From Gemmataceae bacterium (GTDB taxonomy: Bacteria; Planctomycetota; Planctomycetia; Gemmatales; Gemmataceae), in NCBI GenBank assembly GCA_017853285.1, contig JAFMJU010000224.1:1-6752 (forward strand): a DNA stretch of 6,752 nucleotides. The letters are read 5' to 3'. The notes below the pieces were generated by a model. The model made no database searches. It was not told where the DNA came from and saw only the letters and a program-made list of their open reading frames with translations. Shown here in pieces: positions 6,745 to 6,752 of this stretch (position 1 is the first letter of the stretch; each line of letters starts with the position of its first letter). A program made the translations under genes and the position numbers.

Positions 6745-6752
6745 AAATGATA

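Overview
The window is roughly 60% GC bacterial DNA and is almost entirely coding. It reads as part of a surface-glycan locus (exopolysaccharide, O-antigen or lipid/protein glycosylation). I cannot assign a species. The GC content and the gene types would fit several Gram-negative phyla, such as Verrucomicrobiota, Acidobacteriota or Proteobacteria, and this is only a weak inference. No RNA gene, CRISPR array, insertion sequence or plasmid/phage signature was found.

Layout: positions 1-4214 carry three consecutive plus-strand genes for GT-B fold glycosyltransferases of the GT4 type. The first is cut by the left window edge. The gaps between them are 36 and 44 bases, and the second and third genes each have a Shine-Dalgarno-like sequence, so they probably form one operon. 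Genes 1 and 2 are clear paralogues over their shared catalytic half. Gene 2 also has a helical N-terminal extension of about 285 residues. Gene 3 belongs to a different GT4 subgroup (MtfB-like). Positions 4221-6638 carry one large minus-strand gene, convergent with gene 3 and separated from it by only six bases. It fuses a dolichyl/polyprenyl-phosphate-mannose-synthase-type GT2 domain to an ArnT/PMT-type (GT39/GT83) polytopic membrane glycosyltransferase. The last 114 bases are its upstream region.

How the genes may work together: the three GT4 enzymes would add sugars from nucleotide-sugar donors on the cytoplasmic face. The fusion protein looks able both to make a polyprenyl-phosphate sugar (GT2 part) and to use such a lipid-linked sugar on the outer face of the inner membrane (ArnT-like part). 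That is a glycan-decoration role. Whether it acts on the same glycan as the GT4 operon is unknown.

Points for a second look: all three GT4 proteins end in Ala-Ala after a basic residue; the GT2-ArnT fusion has Thr where the ArnT/PMT acidic pair usually has Asp; gene 2 contains a sharply AT-rich patch over a conserved motif; and an imperfect hairpin is centred on the two convergent stop codons. I saw no clearly new defence or mobile system here.
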